NCBI GenBank assembly: GCA_021521415.1
Contig: JAIQDT010009015.1
Coordinates: 26,461-90,460 of the forward strand
From: Bidens hawaiensis
Taxonomy: Eukaryota > Streptophyta > Magnoliopsida > Asterales > Asteraceae
Length of the DNA: 64,000 nucleotides
Direction: 5' to 3'
Made by a program: the position numbers and the translations under genes. Within the stretch, counting starts at the first letter, position 1. Every line of letters starts with the position of its first letter. This document shows positions 9,466-20,376 of the stretch, one piece after another. The notes beneath the pieces were generated by a model that did not search any database, was not told the DNA's origin, and saw nothing but the letters and a program-made list of their open reading frames with translations.

Positions 9466-10283
9466 GTGAGTCTCACAGCCCCCATTTCACTATTTTCACT
9501 GTTTTTAACCTGTTTTCGGGGCGAGGGACACGTGTTTAAATTACATTTTATCATGGTATATTTACGAACAATGCAAGCGATTATGTGTTTAAGTTATGTT
9601 TCATGATGAGCAATGCGAACAGTTATCTATGGTTTTCGATATGAGCGCGCAAGAACGAGTAAGTGATCACTTTACCATTGGAACTCTAAGGGTAGGGACT
9701 GCTGGTTTGATCCACCCACTCGTAGGGGTCGCACCTCTTTGCATGGACGAGTGCCTAGTATGGTCATGGGGCAGTACTATGGGTTTGAGCCCGCTCGTAG
9801 GGGTCGCGCCTCTTTGCATGGACGAGCGCCTTGTTTTCCGGCACAACGTCTGCGCGTAACCCGCGGGACGGTATCCTTAGCTCGTAGGGGCAATGCCTCT
9901 TTGCATGGACGAGCACAGTTTCTCAGAATTGTTCGCACGTAACCCGCGGGACAGTATCCTTAACTCGTAGGGGCAATGCCTCTTTGCATAGACGAGCATA
10001 GTTTTCCAGAAACGTCTGCGCGTAACTCGCGGGACGGTTTTACGTTATTTTAGCTCGTAGTGGCTGGGCCACTTACATAGACGAGCACCGTATCCAGAAT
10101 TTGTTCACGCGTAACCCGCGGAACGATTTTTATCAGAATATTGTCAGAATTGTGTTAATACGATTTTACCAAGCAGATGTTAATGATGTTGCCAGAAATG
10201 TTTCAGAATGATTTTATCAAGTTACTAAAACTTGTGAACTCACTCAGTTTATACTGATTCAAATGTTTTTACGTGTCTTTCAG
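9466..10283 (+). other. Predicted leader intron in the E1 5' LTR
   Basis: The 5' splice site is CACAG|GTGAGTCTCAC and the 3' splice site is GTGTCTTTCAG|GAG. GTGAACTCAC at 10234-10243 can pair with GTGAGTCTCAC at 9466-9476 (10 pairs, one bulged C), closing a loop that contains the hairpin array. ACTCAC at 10238-10243 is directly followed by the stem TCAGT/ACTGA (10244-10257), and the 3' splice site is 26 nt after the stem. X, E2 and the 37006-40714 LTR show the same arrangement. The 3' LTR copy is 16395-17212. Splicing itself is inferred. Confidence 0.6.
9719..10086 (+). repeat. Five-unit tandem hairpin array in E1 LTR
   Basis: Five units at 9719-9751, 9793-9827, 9880-9914, 9964-9996 and 10053-10086, spaced about 75-90 bp. 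Each has an outer stem CTCGT/ACGAG (GCTCGT/ACGAGC in three) and an inner stem of six pairs with a 3-nt loop. Inner stems differ but keep pairing: AGGGGT/ACCTCT (unit 1), AGGGGC/GCCTCT (units 3, 4), AGTGGC/GCCACT (unit 5). The fifth unit turns a G-T wobble into T-A, and the last stem pair changes T-A to C-G. Between hairpins lies a GCGTAACCCGCGGGACGG-type linker. The 3' LTR carries the same array at about 16648-17015. Confidence 0.85.
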
Positions 10284-10600
10284 GAGATAACTAGGTAGCG
10301 CATGGAGTCACACTTAGAGCACCACACGCTGAACATCTAAAACAAGCTTTTTGGAAGATTTTGGTTTTATCCCCTCGATGCGCACGGTTACCCGCCGCGC
10401 AAGGGGATATGGCGAGGAAATCTTCAGTTTTATACTTGGATGTTTCTTTTTGTAATCTTTGAACGATGTAATGTGTTTGTACTAAACTTCTCATGCGCAA
10501 TAAAAATCTTTGAATGTTTTGCAATGGCCCGTGCTTAATTATCAATCCCCACTCGTGCGCGCCCGGCTGTTTCCGCCGCTCAGGGCCGGGTGTGACAGAT

Positions 10601-10612
10601 TGGTATCAGAGC
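10601..10612 (+). promoter_or_regulatory. E1 primer binding site (tRNA-iMet)
   Basis: TGGTATCAGAGC, complementary to the 3' end of initiator-Met tRNA, lies three bases after the 5' LTR end. It primes minus-strand DNA synthesis. Confidence 0.92.
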
Positions 10613-10802
10613 ACTGGTTATAGCGAACTAGGAAAAGAAGTTTTTAACCTAGACTATAACCTTTGGGGAATCGCATGAAATATTTTTCAAAGAATATTTT
10701 CAAAAGAATATTTTCAAAAGAAAAATCACACACGCACTTAGGAACACGGGTCACAGTGTCTAGAGATAAGAACATTATGTGCTCTGAGTACATGCGCTAA
10801 GT

Positions 10803-13800
10803 TTGTTATATTTTCTTTTTATGAAAAGAATGCCTCCAACCAGAGCCAAGGGAATTACCATGACACCCGAGGAGCTCGCAGAAATAATCGCGCAGGCGAT
10901 TGCAACGCATGAGGCCAGCAAGGCCGAATCTAGTCAGGGTCGCCAAGAGAACGAGACCCCAGAACCCGAATCAGGAGCCTTGAACAAAGGATGCTCCTAT
11001 AAAACATTCATGGCCTGTAGGCCTTGGCCGTTCAAAGGCACCGAAGGAGCCATTGGGCTCTACAATTGGATTGACAAGATGGAGACCGTTCTCTCCATCA
11101 GCGGATGTAGTGAAAACCAGAAGGTCCTTTACGCGACCTGCATGTTCCAAGAAGCAGCTTCGTCTTGGTGGAAGCTCCAAGTAAAGACTTTGGGGCGAGA
11201 AGTTGCTCTTCACAAGACCTGGGAAGAATTGAAAGAAATGATGATGAGAAAGTTCTGCTCTCGCGCAGAAATTCAGAGCTTGCAACAAGAATTCTGGAAC
11301 CACACCATGGTAGGAACGGATATCGATGCCTACACCAATCGTTTCAACGAGCTTTGCCAGCTGGTGCCAGACATGGCAAACACAGAAGAAAAGAAAATCG
11401 AGAGGTACATCTTTGGGTTACCTCCTGTCGTTAGAGTCCCGCTCAACGCCGCCGCACCTCCGACCTTTGACGAGGCGGTTGCGCGAGCCATCACCCTTAC
11501 AAGGGATACGGTTCGTGCGGGTATGTTGACCGCTCGCTTGAACGAGCAGCGAACCTCTGACTCCAAGAGGAAATGGAACTCCCACCGAGGGTCAGACTTC
11601 AAGCAGCCACCGCCCAAGAAGCAGGAAAGCACAAGGGTTTACGCGATTCAATCCGCGGAACCATCAAGGAAAGGATACAGCGGGCCTCGCCCATGGTGCA
11701 GCAAATGCAAGTATCACCACGAGGGTGAATGCGCAAAAATCGAATGCGCCAAATGTGGCAGACCAGGACACAAGGCGATGAATTGTCGCATCAGAGAAGC
11801 TGGATCGAGCGACAGCTGCTACGCATGCGGGAAGCCTGGACACTTCAGTCGGGATTGCCCACAGAAAGGAAACCAAGCTCGCGGGAGAGCTTTTGTGATC
11901 GGCGCGGGTGAAGCAAAGGAAGAGCCGAATGTGGTAACCGGTACGTTTTTGCTTAACGGTCATTATGCATCTGTCTTATTTGATACTGGCGCTGACCTAA
12001 GTTTTATATCCCATGAGTTTAAAAACTCCCTGGGCTTAGCGACCAGTAGGCTAGACAAACCTTATACTATAGAACTAGCCAATGGTAGGCAGTTATGCGC
12101 GAATGAAAGGACTGAGCAATGTGTATTAGTCATGGGAGGTCATGAGTTCAATATAAACTTGTTGCCAATAGATTTGGGAAGTTTCGATATTGTGGTAGGT
12201 ATGGATTGGTTGGTCGAGAATCTCGCGGAGATTGTTTGTCATGAGAAGCAGGTTCGGATTCCACTGTTGAACGGAGAAACTTTGATGATTCAAGGGGAAA
12301 GAAAGGGAGTTGCGACGAAACTGATTTCGTGCCTAAAGGCGCGCAAGTGCCTAAGGAAAGGGTACTACGCCTTCCTGGCGCATGTAATAGAGAAGGGAGA
12401 TGAGCGAAGAATTGAAGACTTACCTGTAGTGCGCGAATTTCCAGAAGTTTTTCCTAAAGATCTGCCCGGATTGCCGCCACCGCGACAAATCGAGTTTCGA
12501 ATTGATTTGGTCCCAGGAGCTGCGCCAGTAGCCCGAGCGCCTTATCGATTAGCTCCATCTGAGATGCAAGAGCTATCCAATCAGTTACAGGAACTTTTGG
12601 ATAAGGGTTTCATACGCCCAAGCTTTTCACCTTGGGGAGCTCCAGTACTGTTTGTTAAGAAGAAGGATGGTTCGTTCCGGATGTGTATTGACTACAGGGA
12701 GCTGAATAAGCTGACAGTCAAAAATCGGTACCCCTTACCGAGGATTGACGACTTATTTGACCAGTTGCAGGGATCCAGTTATTATTCGAAGATAGATCTA
12801 CGGTCAGGATACCACCAACTTAGGGTCCATGAGGAAGACGCGCCAAAGACAGCCTTCCGAACCAGATATGGCCATTATGAGTTCTTAGTGATGCCTTTCG
12901 GGCTAACTAATGCGCCGGCTATATTCATGGATCTGATGAACCGTGTGTGCAAACCATACTTGGACAAGTTTGTGATTGTGTTTATAGATGATATTCTAAT
13001 TTACTCTCGAACCAAGGCCGAGCATGAGCAACACTTGAGGTTGATTTTGGAATTGTTAAGGAAAGAAAGGTTGTATGCAAAGTTTTCTAAATGTGAGTTT
13101 TGGCTTAGAGAGGTTCACTTTCTCGGTCACGTTGTAAACGAGAAAGGAATACACGTCGATCCTTCTAAGGTTAAAGCCATCGAAAACTGGGAAGCGCCAA
13201 AAACCCCAACTGAGGTGAGGCAATTCCTTGGACTAGCTGGCTACTATCGACGCTTCATTGAGAACTTCTCCAAGTTAGCTCTACCTCTGACCGCGCTAAC
13301 TCAGAAAGACAAGGCGTTTATTTGGGGCGAGAATCAGGAAGCGGCATTTCAAATGTTGAAACAGAAGTTATGTAGTGCGCCAATTTTATCTTTACCAGAG
13401 GGGACGGATGACATCGTCGTTTACTGCGACGCTTCACACCAGGGACTCGGATGTGTCCTTATGCAGCGAGACAAAGTTATAGCGTATGCCTCGCGCCAAC
13501 TCAAGACCAATGAAAAGAACTACACAACGCATGATTTAGAACTTGGAGCGGTTGTCTTCGCGCTAAAGATTTGGCGCCATTACCTCTACGGTACGAAATG
13601 TGTAATCTTTACGGATCATAAGAGCCTCCAACATATATTCAATCAGAAGGATTTAAACATGAGGCAACGAAGATGGGTTGAATTGTTGAATGATTATGAT
13701 TGCGAGATCAAGTATCATCCGGGGAAAGCGAATGTGGTAGCAGACGCGCTAAGCAGAAAGGAGCGAATAAAAACACTACGGGTCAAGGCCCTAAAGCTAA

Positions 13801-15266
13801 CAATTCACGCAGAGCTCTCTACGCGCATCCGAGACGCTCAGCAAGAAGCCTTGAAACCAGAGTTTGTTAAAACTGAATCCCTTGGGGGTATGATTAAGAA
13901 TTTGGAACTTAAAGGGAACACTCGATATTTTGCCAACCGCATATGGGTCCCTCTCAAGGGAGGACTGCGCGAGCAGGTATTAAACGAAGCTCACAAGACG
14001 CGGTATTCCGTACATCCTGGCGCAGACAAGATGTACCAAGATGTTAAAATGTTGTATTGGTGGCCCAATCTTAAAGGCGCCATCGCGACACATGTCAGTA
14101 AGTGCCTGACGTGTTCAAAGGTAAAGGCTGAATACCAGAAGCCGTCGGGGTTACTTCAACAGCCAGAAATTCCCATGTGGAAGTGGGAACAAATCTCCAT
14201 GGATTTCATCACCAAACTACCAAGGACACCTGGGGGTTACGACACGATATGGGTTATTGTAGATCGGCTAACTAAGTCAGCGCACTTCCTGCCGATTAAA
14301 GAAACTGATAAAATGGAAAAGTTAGCCCGACTATATATTCGAGAAGTAGTTTCAAAACATGGAGTCCCAGTGTCCATCATTTCTGATAGAGATAGTCGGT
14401 TCACCTCAAGGTTTTGGAGATCATTACAAGAGGGGTTAGGTACTCGACTGGACATGAGTACGGCTTATCACCCCCAAACGGATGGACAAAGCGAACGAAC
14501 GATCCAGACATTGGAAGATATGCTGCGCGCGTGCGCGATCGATTTTGGAGGTAGTTGGGATACCCACCTTCCGTTGGTTGAATTTTCTTACAATAACAGT
14601 TATCACACAAGCCTCAAGGCAGCGCCGTTTGAAGCGTTATATGGGCGCAAGTGTAGATCCCCACTGTGTTGGGCTGAAGTGGGCGACAAGCAAATGACTG
14701 GTCCAGAAGTGATCCAAGAAACAACAGACAAGATTTTTCAGATAAGGGATCGCCTTAAGGCAGCACGCGACAGACAGAAAAGTTATGCTGATATGAGAAG
14801 GAAACCGTTGGAGTTTCAAGTAGGGGATAAAGTACTTTTGAAAGTCTCTCCATGGAAGGGAGTCCCCCGTTTCGGTAAGCGAGGGAAGCTAAATCCGCGC
14901 TACATTGGACCATTTGAGATCCTGGAGAGGATCGGTCCAGTTGCTTATAAACTCCGTCTACCCGCCGAACTCAGTGGAGTTCATGATACGTTTCATGTAT
15001 CCAACCTCAAGAAGTGTTTATCTGACGAAACGTTGATTTTACCGTTGGAAGAAATTCATATTGACAAACAGCTGCACTTCGTAGAAGAACCCATAGCAGT
15101 AACCGATTGGAAAGAACAAAAGTTACGCAGAAGCAAAATCAAGTTAGTAAAGGTTCAATGGAACTCGAGGCGTGGGCCTGAATTCACTTGGGAAAGAGAA
15201 GACCAGATGCGCACAAAATACCCACACCTCTTTCAGAACATGGCTTCTGCCAGCAACGTCTCCTAA
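10803..15266 (+). CDS. Gag-Pol polyprotein of chromovirus E1, intact
   Basis: One open frame of 1487 codons. Gag occupies about residues 60-300. Three Cys-rich knuckles follow at about 298-352 ([40 protein letters not shown]), then an aspartic protease with DTGAD at about 394. Reverse transcriptase at about 595-790 has [20 protein letters not shown] and the catalytic FIDD box near 727. RNase H has YCDAS and TDHKSL. Integrase has an HHCC zinc domain (C..C in KCLTCSKVK) and the DRDSRFTS and [11 protein letters not shown] core motifs. The C-terminus ([10 protein letters not shown] ... [18 protein letters not shown]) is the integrase tail plus a chromodomain-like end that in this group guides insertion into chromatin. 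The Met at 10830 (MPPTRAKG) may be the true start. No stop or frameshift is seen, so the element may be active. Confidence 0.95.
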   Translation: MLYFLFMKRMPPTRAKGITMTPEELAEIIAQAIATHEASKAESSQGRQENETPEPESGALNKGCSYKTFMACRPWPFKGTEGAIGLYNWIDKMETVLSISGCSENQKVLYATCMFQEAASSWWKLQVKTLGREVALHKTWEELKEMMMRKFCSRAEIQSLQQEFWNHTMVGTDIDAYTNRFNELCQLVPDMANTEEKKIERYIFGLPPVVRVPLNAAAPPTFDEAVARAITLTRDTVRAGMLTARLNEQRTSDSKRKWNSHRGSDFKQPPPKKQESTRVYAIQSAEPSRKGYSGPRPWCSKCKYHHEGECAKIECAKCGRPGHKAMNCRIREAGSSDSCYACGKPGHFSRDCPQKGNQARGRAFVIGAGEAKEEPNVVTGTFLLNGHYASVLFDTGADLSFISHEFKNSLGLATSRLDKPYTIELANGRQLCANERTEQCVLVMGGHEFNINLLPIDLGSFDIVVGMDWLVENLAEIVCHEKQVRIPLLNGETLMIQGERKGVATKLISCLKARKCLRKGYYAFLAHVIEKGDERRIEDLPVVREFPEVFPKDLPGLPPPRQIEFRIDLVPGAAPVARAPYRLAPSEMQELSNQLQELLDKGFIRPSFSPWGAPVLFVKKKDGSFRMCIDYRELNKLTVKNRYPLPRIDDLFDQLQGSSYYSKIDLRSGYHQLRVHEEDAPKTAFRTRYGHYEFLVMPFGLTNAPAIFMDLMNRVCKPYLDKFVIVFIDDILIYSRTKAEHEQHLRLILELLRKERLYAKFSKCEFWLREVHFLGHVVNEKGIHVDPSKVKAIENWEAPKTPTEVRQFLGLAGYYRRFIENFSKLALPLTALTQKDKAFIWGENQEAAFQMLKQKLCSAPILSLPEGTDDIVVYCDASHQGLGCVLMQRDKVIAYASRQLKTNEKNYTTHDLELGAVVFALKIWRHYLYGTKCVIFTDHKSLQHIFNQKDLNMRQRRWVELLNDYDCEIKYHPGKANVVADALSRKERIKTLRVKALKLTIHAELSTRIRDAQQEALKPEFVKTESLGGMIKNLELKGNTRYFANRIWVPLKGGLREQVLNEAHKTRYSVHPGADKMYQDVKMLYWWPNLKGAIATHVSKCLTCSKVKAEYQKPSGLLQQPEIPMWKWEQISMDFITKLPRTPGGYDTIWVIVDRLTKSAHFLPIKETDKMEKLARLYIREVVSKHGVPVSIISDRDSRFTSRFWRSLQEGLGTRLDMSTAYHPQTDGQSERTIQTLEDMLRACAIDFGGSWDTHLPLVEFSYNNSYHTSLKAAPFEALYGRKCRSPLCWAEVGDKQMTGPEVIQETTDKIFQIRDRLKAARDRQKSYADMRRKPLEFQVGDKVLLKVSPWKGVPRFGKRGKLNPRYIGPFEILERIGPVAYKLRLPAELSGVHDTFHVSNLKKCLSDETLILPLEEIHIDKQLHFVEEPIAVTDWKEQKLRRSKIKLVKVQWNSRRGPEFTWEREDQMRTKYPHLFQNMASASNVS

Positions 15267-15287
15267 ATTTCGGGACGAAATTCGTTT

Positions 15288-15300
15288 AACGAGGGGAGAA
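15288..15300 (+). promoter_or_regulatory. E1 polypurine tract
   Basis: AACGAGGGGAGAA lies directly against the TGTGACAACC start of the 3' LTR. It is the plus-strand primer for reverse transcription. Confidence 0.85.
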
Positions 15301-17526
15301 TGTGACAACCGGTAATTTCCCAAACCCATAAGCTAAGTAATCAACCTAATAATTAGGTGATTGTAAATATTAAGCGCGTGCATTTGTTATGTGCGCCCTG
15401 CGCGAGCGCGCCATGTTAGTCAGCGCGTGCAGTTGTTATGTGCAACCTGCGCGAGCGCACCATGTTAAGAACCAGCGTGAGCATATGTTATATGCGCCAT
15501 GCGTGAATGATTTGGCCATCCCGCATGATGCTAAGGCGGGTGCATCCTACATCGTTTATGCGCGTGCGGAAGGGAACTAACCTACCCGCATGGCGGGAAC
15601 GTTGAGAGCTAGTTTGTCTGAAGCTCCAAGATGGAATTGACTTCAACATGACTGATCACTATGTTGAAATACCAAGACCACCTGGAGAATCTACAAATGA
15701 AACTCAAATGTCCCTAACTGCGAGAAGGTTACGCACCTACCCGCAGCAAAGACATGTCCTATACGCAGAAAGCTATGCGCACCAAGTTATACGCGCAGAA
15801 CACTTGGTCTATTCTCCAGTTAAGGAGATTACTCCCGCCCGAAAGGAAACAGTAGCGTGTTTCAGAGATTTTCCACTTTTTACTGTACACTGACAAAAGT
15901 ACCTGAAAAAGCACACTGTAACATGAAAAGTCAACTGTCAGCCACCCTATTCTCACCAACCCCAGACCTGCATGTTCTGTCCAAATCAAATCAAAATCTT
16001 TTATCCACCACTCCACTCTTAAGTAAATAATAATAACTTCCATACTTTATCATCATTACATTTAGATATGAAAAGATTTCAATCCCCTAAAGCAAGGGAT
16101 TGTGTTCCCTTGAGTTTGCCTATAAATTTGTAGCCTAAATTATCACCCAAAACACACTTCAAAGAACTACAAACTTGCACTAATCCTTTCCCAAGCATCC
16201 GTTGTTTCCAGCTCCGATCCTGTTACTAGGTAAGCCGAGAATATAACCTTGATACCTACTATCCAACCCTTATATTCTCCTATTTCTTGATCTTAATATA
16301 TATACTTGTTATTTAATCGTATTCTAGACCTTCGATTCCGAGGCCAACACCAAGAAAACCCGAATCTCGATTAATCCCTTAACAAGAACCACAGGTGAGT
16401 CTCACAGCCCCCATTTCACTATTTTCACTGTTTTTAACCTGTTTTCGGGGCGAGGGACACGTGTTTAAATTACATTTTATCATGGTATATTTACGAACAA
16501 TGCAAGCGATTATGTGTTTAAGTTATGTTTCATGATGAGCAATGCGAACAGTTATCTATGGTTTTCGATATGAGCGCGCAAGAACGAGTAAGTGATCACT
16601 TTACCATTGGAACTCTAAGGGTAGGGACTGCTGGTTTGATCCACCCACTCGTAGGGGTCGCACCTCTTTGCATGGACGAGTGCCTAGTATGGTCATGGGG
16701 CAGTACTATGGGTTTGAGCCCGCTCGTAGGGGTCGCGCCTCTTTGCATGGACGAGCGCCTTGTTTTCCGGCACAACGTCTGCGCGTAACCCGCGGGACGG
16801 TATCCTTAGCTCGTAGGGGCAATGCCTCTTTGCATGGACGAGCACAGTTTCTCAGAATTGTTCGCGCGTAACCCGCGGGACAGTATCCTTAACTCGTAGG
16901 GGCAATGCCTCTTTGCATAGACGAGCATAGTTTTCCAGAAACGTCTGCGCGTAACTCGCGGGACGGTTTTACGTTATTTTAGCTCGTAGTGGCTGCGCCA
17001 CTTACATAGACGAGCACCGTATCCAGAATTTGTTCACGCGTAACCCGCGGAACGATTTTTATCAGAATATTGTCAGAATTGTGTTAATACGATTTTACCA
17101 AGCAGATGTTAATGATGTTGCCAGAAATGTTTCAGAATGATTTTATCAAGTTACTAAAACTTGTGAACTCACTCAGTTTATACTGATTCAAATGTTTTTA
17201 CGTGTCTTTCAGGAGATAACTAGGTAGCGCATGGAGTCACACTTAGAGCACCACACGCTGAACATCTAAAACAAGCTTTTTGGAAGATTTTGGTTTTATC
17301 CCCTCGATGCGCACGGTTACCCGCCGCGCAAGGGGATATGGCGAGGAAATCTTCAGTTTTATACTTGGATGTTTCTTTTTGTAATCTTTGAACGATGTAA
17401 TGTGTTTGTACTAAACTTCTCATGCGCAATAAAAATCTTTGAATGTTTTGCAATGGCCCGTGCTTAATTATCAATCCCCACTCGTGCGCGCCCGGCTGTT
17501 TCCGCCGCTCAGGGCCGGGTGTGACA
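15301..17526 (+). repeat. E1 3' LTR
   Basis: 2226 bp, the same length as the 5' LTR and nearly identical to it. It repeats the U3 tandem units, TATA box, predicted introns, hairpin array, AATAAA (17428-17433) and TGTGACA terminus. An apparent hAT-N-terminus fusion frame runs from 18065 into this LTR and stops at 17220. It is a junction by-product. Confidence 0.95.
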
Positions 17527-17531
17527 TGTGG

Positions 17532-18065
17532 AGCCGACCAAACATCACTAGTTAAGTTTATTCCCATATTTATATTTTCAAAATATGCAATTAGTACCTC
17601 TTTGGCCTTCTTCCACAATTTTAAACAATAACGTTTAAGAGTATGACGACTTACGTGAGTGTATTGTGGTTGAAGCGTATCTCGAATCATGGCGGTTAAG
17701 CGATGGTTGTCGAAGTGGCTAAACGGCAAAGCTTCTTGAATCACAAACTTCGCCATACGATCTTGAACTCGATCAATTTGGTATGTAAATATTCCGCCTT
17801 CACTATCCATTTGCGTTTGTTGCGAATCGACGTTCTTTTTCAACGCCTTGCAATACGGTTTTTCGATGTGTTTCTTCAAATTTGAATTCGAAAGTGGGTT
17901 TAAATAAACCCCACAAAACTTGCACCGAGCCTTCAATGAATGGTCACTCAATTCAACCAAATCCCAATTGCACCAAATCTCTTGATTACGATTATGAGGT
18001 ACAATACGAACGAAACTTGGTTCGGCGTTGGAACCTTGACCAACCGATGATTGTGAGGCAGCCAT
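17532..18065 (-). pseudogene. hAT transposase N-terminus, cut off by E1
   Basis: Starts MAASQSSVGQGSN at 18065 and contains a BED-type zinc finger (CKFC ... HIEKPYC), which binds the transposon ends, and the first catalytic Asp context NLTSDVWSAPH. The frame is cut at the E1 insertion. If E1 and one TGTGG copy are disregarded, it continues in frame into the C-terminal part at 8366 (...SAPHGLPESYLCVTAHWV). The upstream stretch to 18528 is non-coding hAT terminus with AACCGG repeats. Confidence 0.9.
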
Positions 18066-18528
18066 AACAACAAATATGAATATAGAAGAAGAGAAAACAA
18101 GAGATTAGAGAACTCAAAACGTTGTAATAGCGTTTTTTTGTATTTTTTTGCGTTCGGGTTTGCGTTTTGAGTGTTGTGATGAACCCATGACACCAAATAC
18201 CTATTTATACTAGTAGTGGGGTGCTTGGGGGAGCCAAAAAACGGCTATTTTTGACCCCAACGGTCAAAAAACGGCCAAAAAAAACGATTTCCAAAGGCTA
18301 TATTCGATCCAACGGCTAGAACCGGTTAGGAACCGGTTCCGGATGGTTCGGTTCCAGAACCGGTTCCGGTTCCTACCCGCCCCCACTCAGAAATGCAAGA
18401 ACCGGTCACGGATCATCGGGTTGAATCAGATAGGGTCCGGTTCCTACAAAAAACGGGTAGGAACCGGTTCGGGTCCGGTTCAGGTCCACCGGTTCGGTTC
18501 CAGGAACCGGTTTCGTTGAACATCTCTA

Positions 18529-20376
18529 GTGTAAACAACTGTATAGCTGCATTTTGTATACTGTATTGGACTTCTCTTCGAAGTTTTTGTTTGAAGTTAC
18601 ACTTTGGTACCCCCTTTTCTTTTCTATTGATAGAAAGCAACTTATTTTCATTTGAAATTCAACATGCTTTTTGGAAGCAATGTATATATCATTATATTGT
18701 ATGGAAATTTACAACATTGTGGTTACGTGGTTAGGTGTATGAAAAATTAATATAATCATTTAATGGGTATTTTCATAACTATTTTATACATAAACAAAAA
18801 TGATAATTGACCAATAAAAACTTTTCTTTATTGGGTATTCAAACACATGCAAGCAAATCAACAGACTCACAGTCTTTTGCTAAAAAGCTTTTCTTTTTTA
18901 CTAATCGACTTATGAAAAGACAAGATAGGAAGAAAATAAATAATAGAAGGGTTTATATATACCCATACAAGTAGCAAATATTAGAAGGGTCATTGTTCAG
19001 GTTTTGTTCAACATTCGTATAGAATGAACGAAGTAAAAAAGGAATTTCAGTCGACTGCTATTTCTTTATTTTGCATTGGGACTTGGAAGTTTATTTAATT
19101 TTTTAGTTTTACTTTGGGTCCAATAATTTAAACTTGATTAAATGGATTATGAATAAAAAAGAATTTTAGGCCCAATAATTATAAAATGGTAAAGATCAAA
19201 TCACATTTTACAGGTTTTATATTTTTAAATGTATATATAAAAAATATAGATATGTAAATTTTTAGCCCACAAAAATTACGTGCCCTGGCCTACGGTCCGA
19301 CCAGCACTACCCTCCAGCCGGCCATGATACATATATTAAGTGAATAGTTGTTTGTAGAGATACATTTATCCAGATTTTAATATGAGTTTTAAGTTTTTTT
19401 CTTATTTAATTGAACTTTTTTAATGCTTTTCTTGGGGAGGTCGTGATGTTGATGGCAGAAGAAACAGGGTGGTAGTTGATGAAGATGACTTTAATATTGC
19501 TGTGAATCAAGATGTAGAACGATCAAGAACGCCCAAAGTAAGGTTTTTATAAGTTTCATAGATATGTTTTTTATCTCTTTTTGTGTCTATATAATATATA
19601 TTAATGTAATATTATTGCAGCAAGCTGCTGTCATGATTTTCATATATACACGTTCCGCCTCAGCAATAAATAAGAGTGATGACTACCACAAGTGACTGTT
19701 TGAATTCACATGGAATGACTATGCACACAAGCTATTATGTTCACTTGTTTTTATTTTCCAGCTCGGCACCGCACTAATGATTCTCACTTATGTATATAAT
19801 TTTATTTATTTGATATTAATTTCACGGTGCTTCTGATTTAAAACTCCTAGCATTTATTTATTAATTATTTCATTATGCTGATGCGGCCCTGTTTTCACCG
19901 TGTTAATGTTGGCCCGTTTTGCAACCTAATTGTATCTAATAGTTTCTAAACAAATATTATTCTGTTTGCTACAGGTGGGGCAATACTTGTATATGGCATG
20001 GTGCTTATTGTAGTTAATGGGAAATGAGCGGTTAGGACACAATGACAAACGTGACATTTTGTTTAGAAAATATGAAATTTTAGTAAACAATCAAGAGCTA
20101 AATCTTGGCGTCCAACTTTGACATTTTTCTTCTTTTCAATAGTTACCCGGGTCGTTTGAGGCGGAAATCAAGCCATAATAAAAATTATGAAATCTTAGTG
20201 CTGCAGTCGGGTAGAATATTTTGTAAATTTCTTGATGTTTATAGTTGCTCTGTAGTTCATTAATAGTGAATAGATTGTAAATGTACACGTGAAAAACCCA
20301 GTCGCGCACGATTAACATAAACGACAATCATGTTGTAAACTTGTCGCCTCCGCCGCATCGCGCGGGTACCTACTAG
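18529..20376 (+). other. Right arm of Helitron 1 with an exon-like piece
   Basis: After the hAT target duplication the Helitron-like sequence resumes. One exon-like block stands out at about 19440-19537: after GGGGAG, an open reading GRDVDGRRNRVVVDEDDF and on to RSRTPK ends at a good donor (AAA|GTAAGG). A possible next exon begins after TATTGCAG at about 19620. The parent gene is not recognised. The remainder is AT-rich non-coding DNA ending in the Helitron hairpin and CTAG. Confidence 0.35.

Larger units (their letters stand above)
8372..10597 (+). repeat. E1 5' LTR
   Basis: U3 contains three tandem copies of a roughly 50-bp GC-rich unit near its start and a TATA box at 9192. The transcribed part would start near 9220. 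It contains a possible small intron (9301-9398: TAG|GTAAGC to TTCTAG|AC) and a larger one (9466-10283: CAG|GTGAGT to TTTCAG|GAG) that holds a five-unit hairpin array and a conserved stem-loop. An AATAAA at 10499-10504 can serve polyadenylation when this sequence acts as the 3' LTR. The long R region (about 1.3 kb) is unusual. Confidence 0.93.
8372..17526 (+). mobile_element. E1: complete young Ty3/gypsy chromovirus (Tekay/Del-like)
   Basis: A 9155-bp element begins TGTGACAACCGG and ends CCGGGTGTGACA, flanked by the 5-bp duplication TGTGG (8367-8371 and 17527-17531). LTRs are 2226 bp each. By eye I see only three substitutions between them: about 8398 T/C, in the GTTCGCaCG/GTTCGCgCG string near 9936, and the GGCTGgGCC/GGCTGcGCC loop near 10066. 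A tRNA-iMet primer site, one uninterrupted gag-pol frame and a polypurine tract are all present. It is inserted in the hAT transposase gene, so it is younger than that element. Gag-pol order PR-RT-RH-INT with a chromodomain-like C-terminal tail supports the Tekay/Del branch of chromoviruses. Confidence 0.95.
6491..18528 (-). mobile_element. hAT transposon copy 1, interrupted by LTR element E1
   Basis: Ends are defined by an 8-bp target duplication GTGTAAAC at 6483-6490 and 18529-18536. The terminal inverted repeats read TAGGCATGTTCAAAACGG (left) and TAGAGATGTTCAACGAAAC (right end, reverse complement). Subterminal regions are packed with AACCGGTTCC repeats, as is common in hAT elements where the transposase binds. 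Without E1 and its duplicated 5 bp the element is about 2.88 kb, matching the 2997-bp second copy at 26784. The transposase lies on the minus strand and is broken by the E1 insertion and by a frameshift at a C tract. Confidence 0.92.
3150..20376 (+). mobile_element. Candidate Helitron 1 carrying gene fragments; split by a hAT and an LTR element
   Basis: The right end has the classic non-autonomous Helitron terminus: a GC-rich hairpin (CCGC, 5-nt loop, GCGG at about 20353-20365), a short spacer, then CTAG followed by T at 20376/20377. The proposed left end (TATACTATATTATAATAC, about 3155) resembles the left end of a better-defined Helitron at 38232 and a third copy at about 22893, including a subterminal CTCTTAAAAATAAGA block. 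The terminal TC is missing or masked by the TA tract, so the left boundary is approximate. The content is mixed: a 5'UTR-like start, short exon-like pieces, a RanGAP-like WPP domain, a fold-back MITE, then the hAT insertion (6491-18528). Removing the nested elements leaves about 5 kb. No Rep-helicase is seen, so it would need help in trans. Confidence 0.5.

Noticed and set aside
9596..9942. Open frames of 87 and 67 codons in E1 LTRs
   Set aside because: They are readings of the tandem hairpin array, not a protein.
17220..18065. 281-codon frame looking like a fusion of BED finger and another domain
   Set aside because: The second half is E1 LTR sequence read from the hAT frame by chance.
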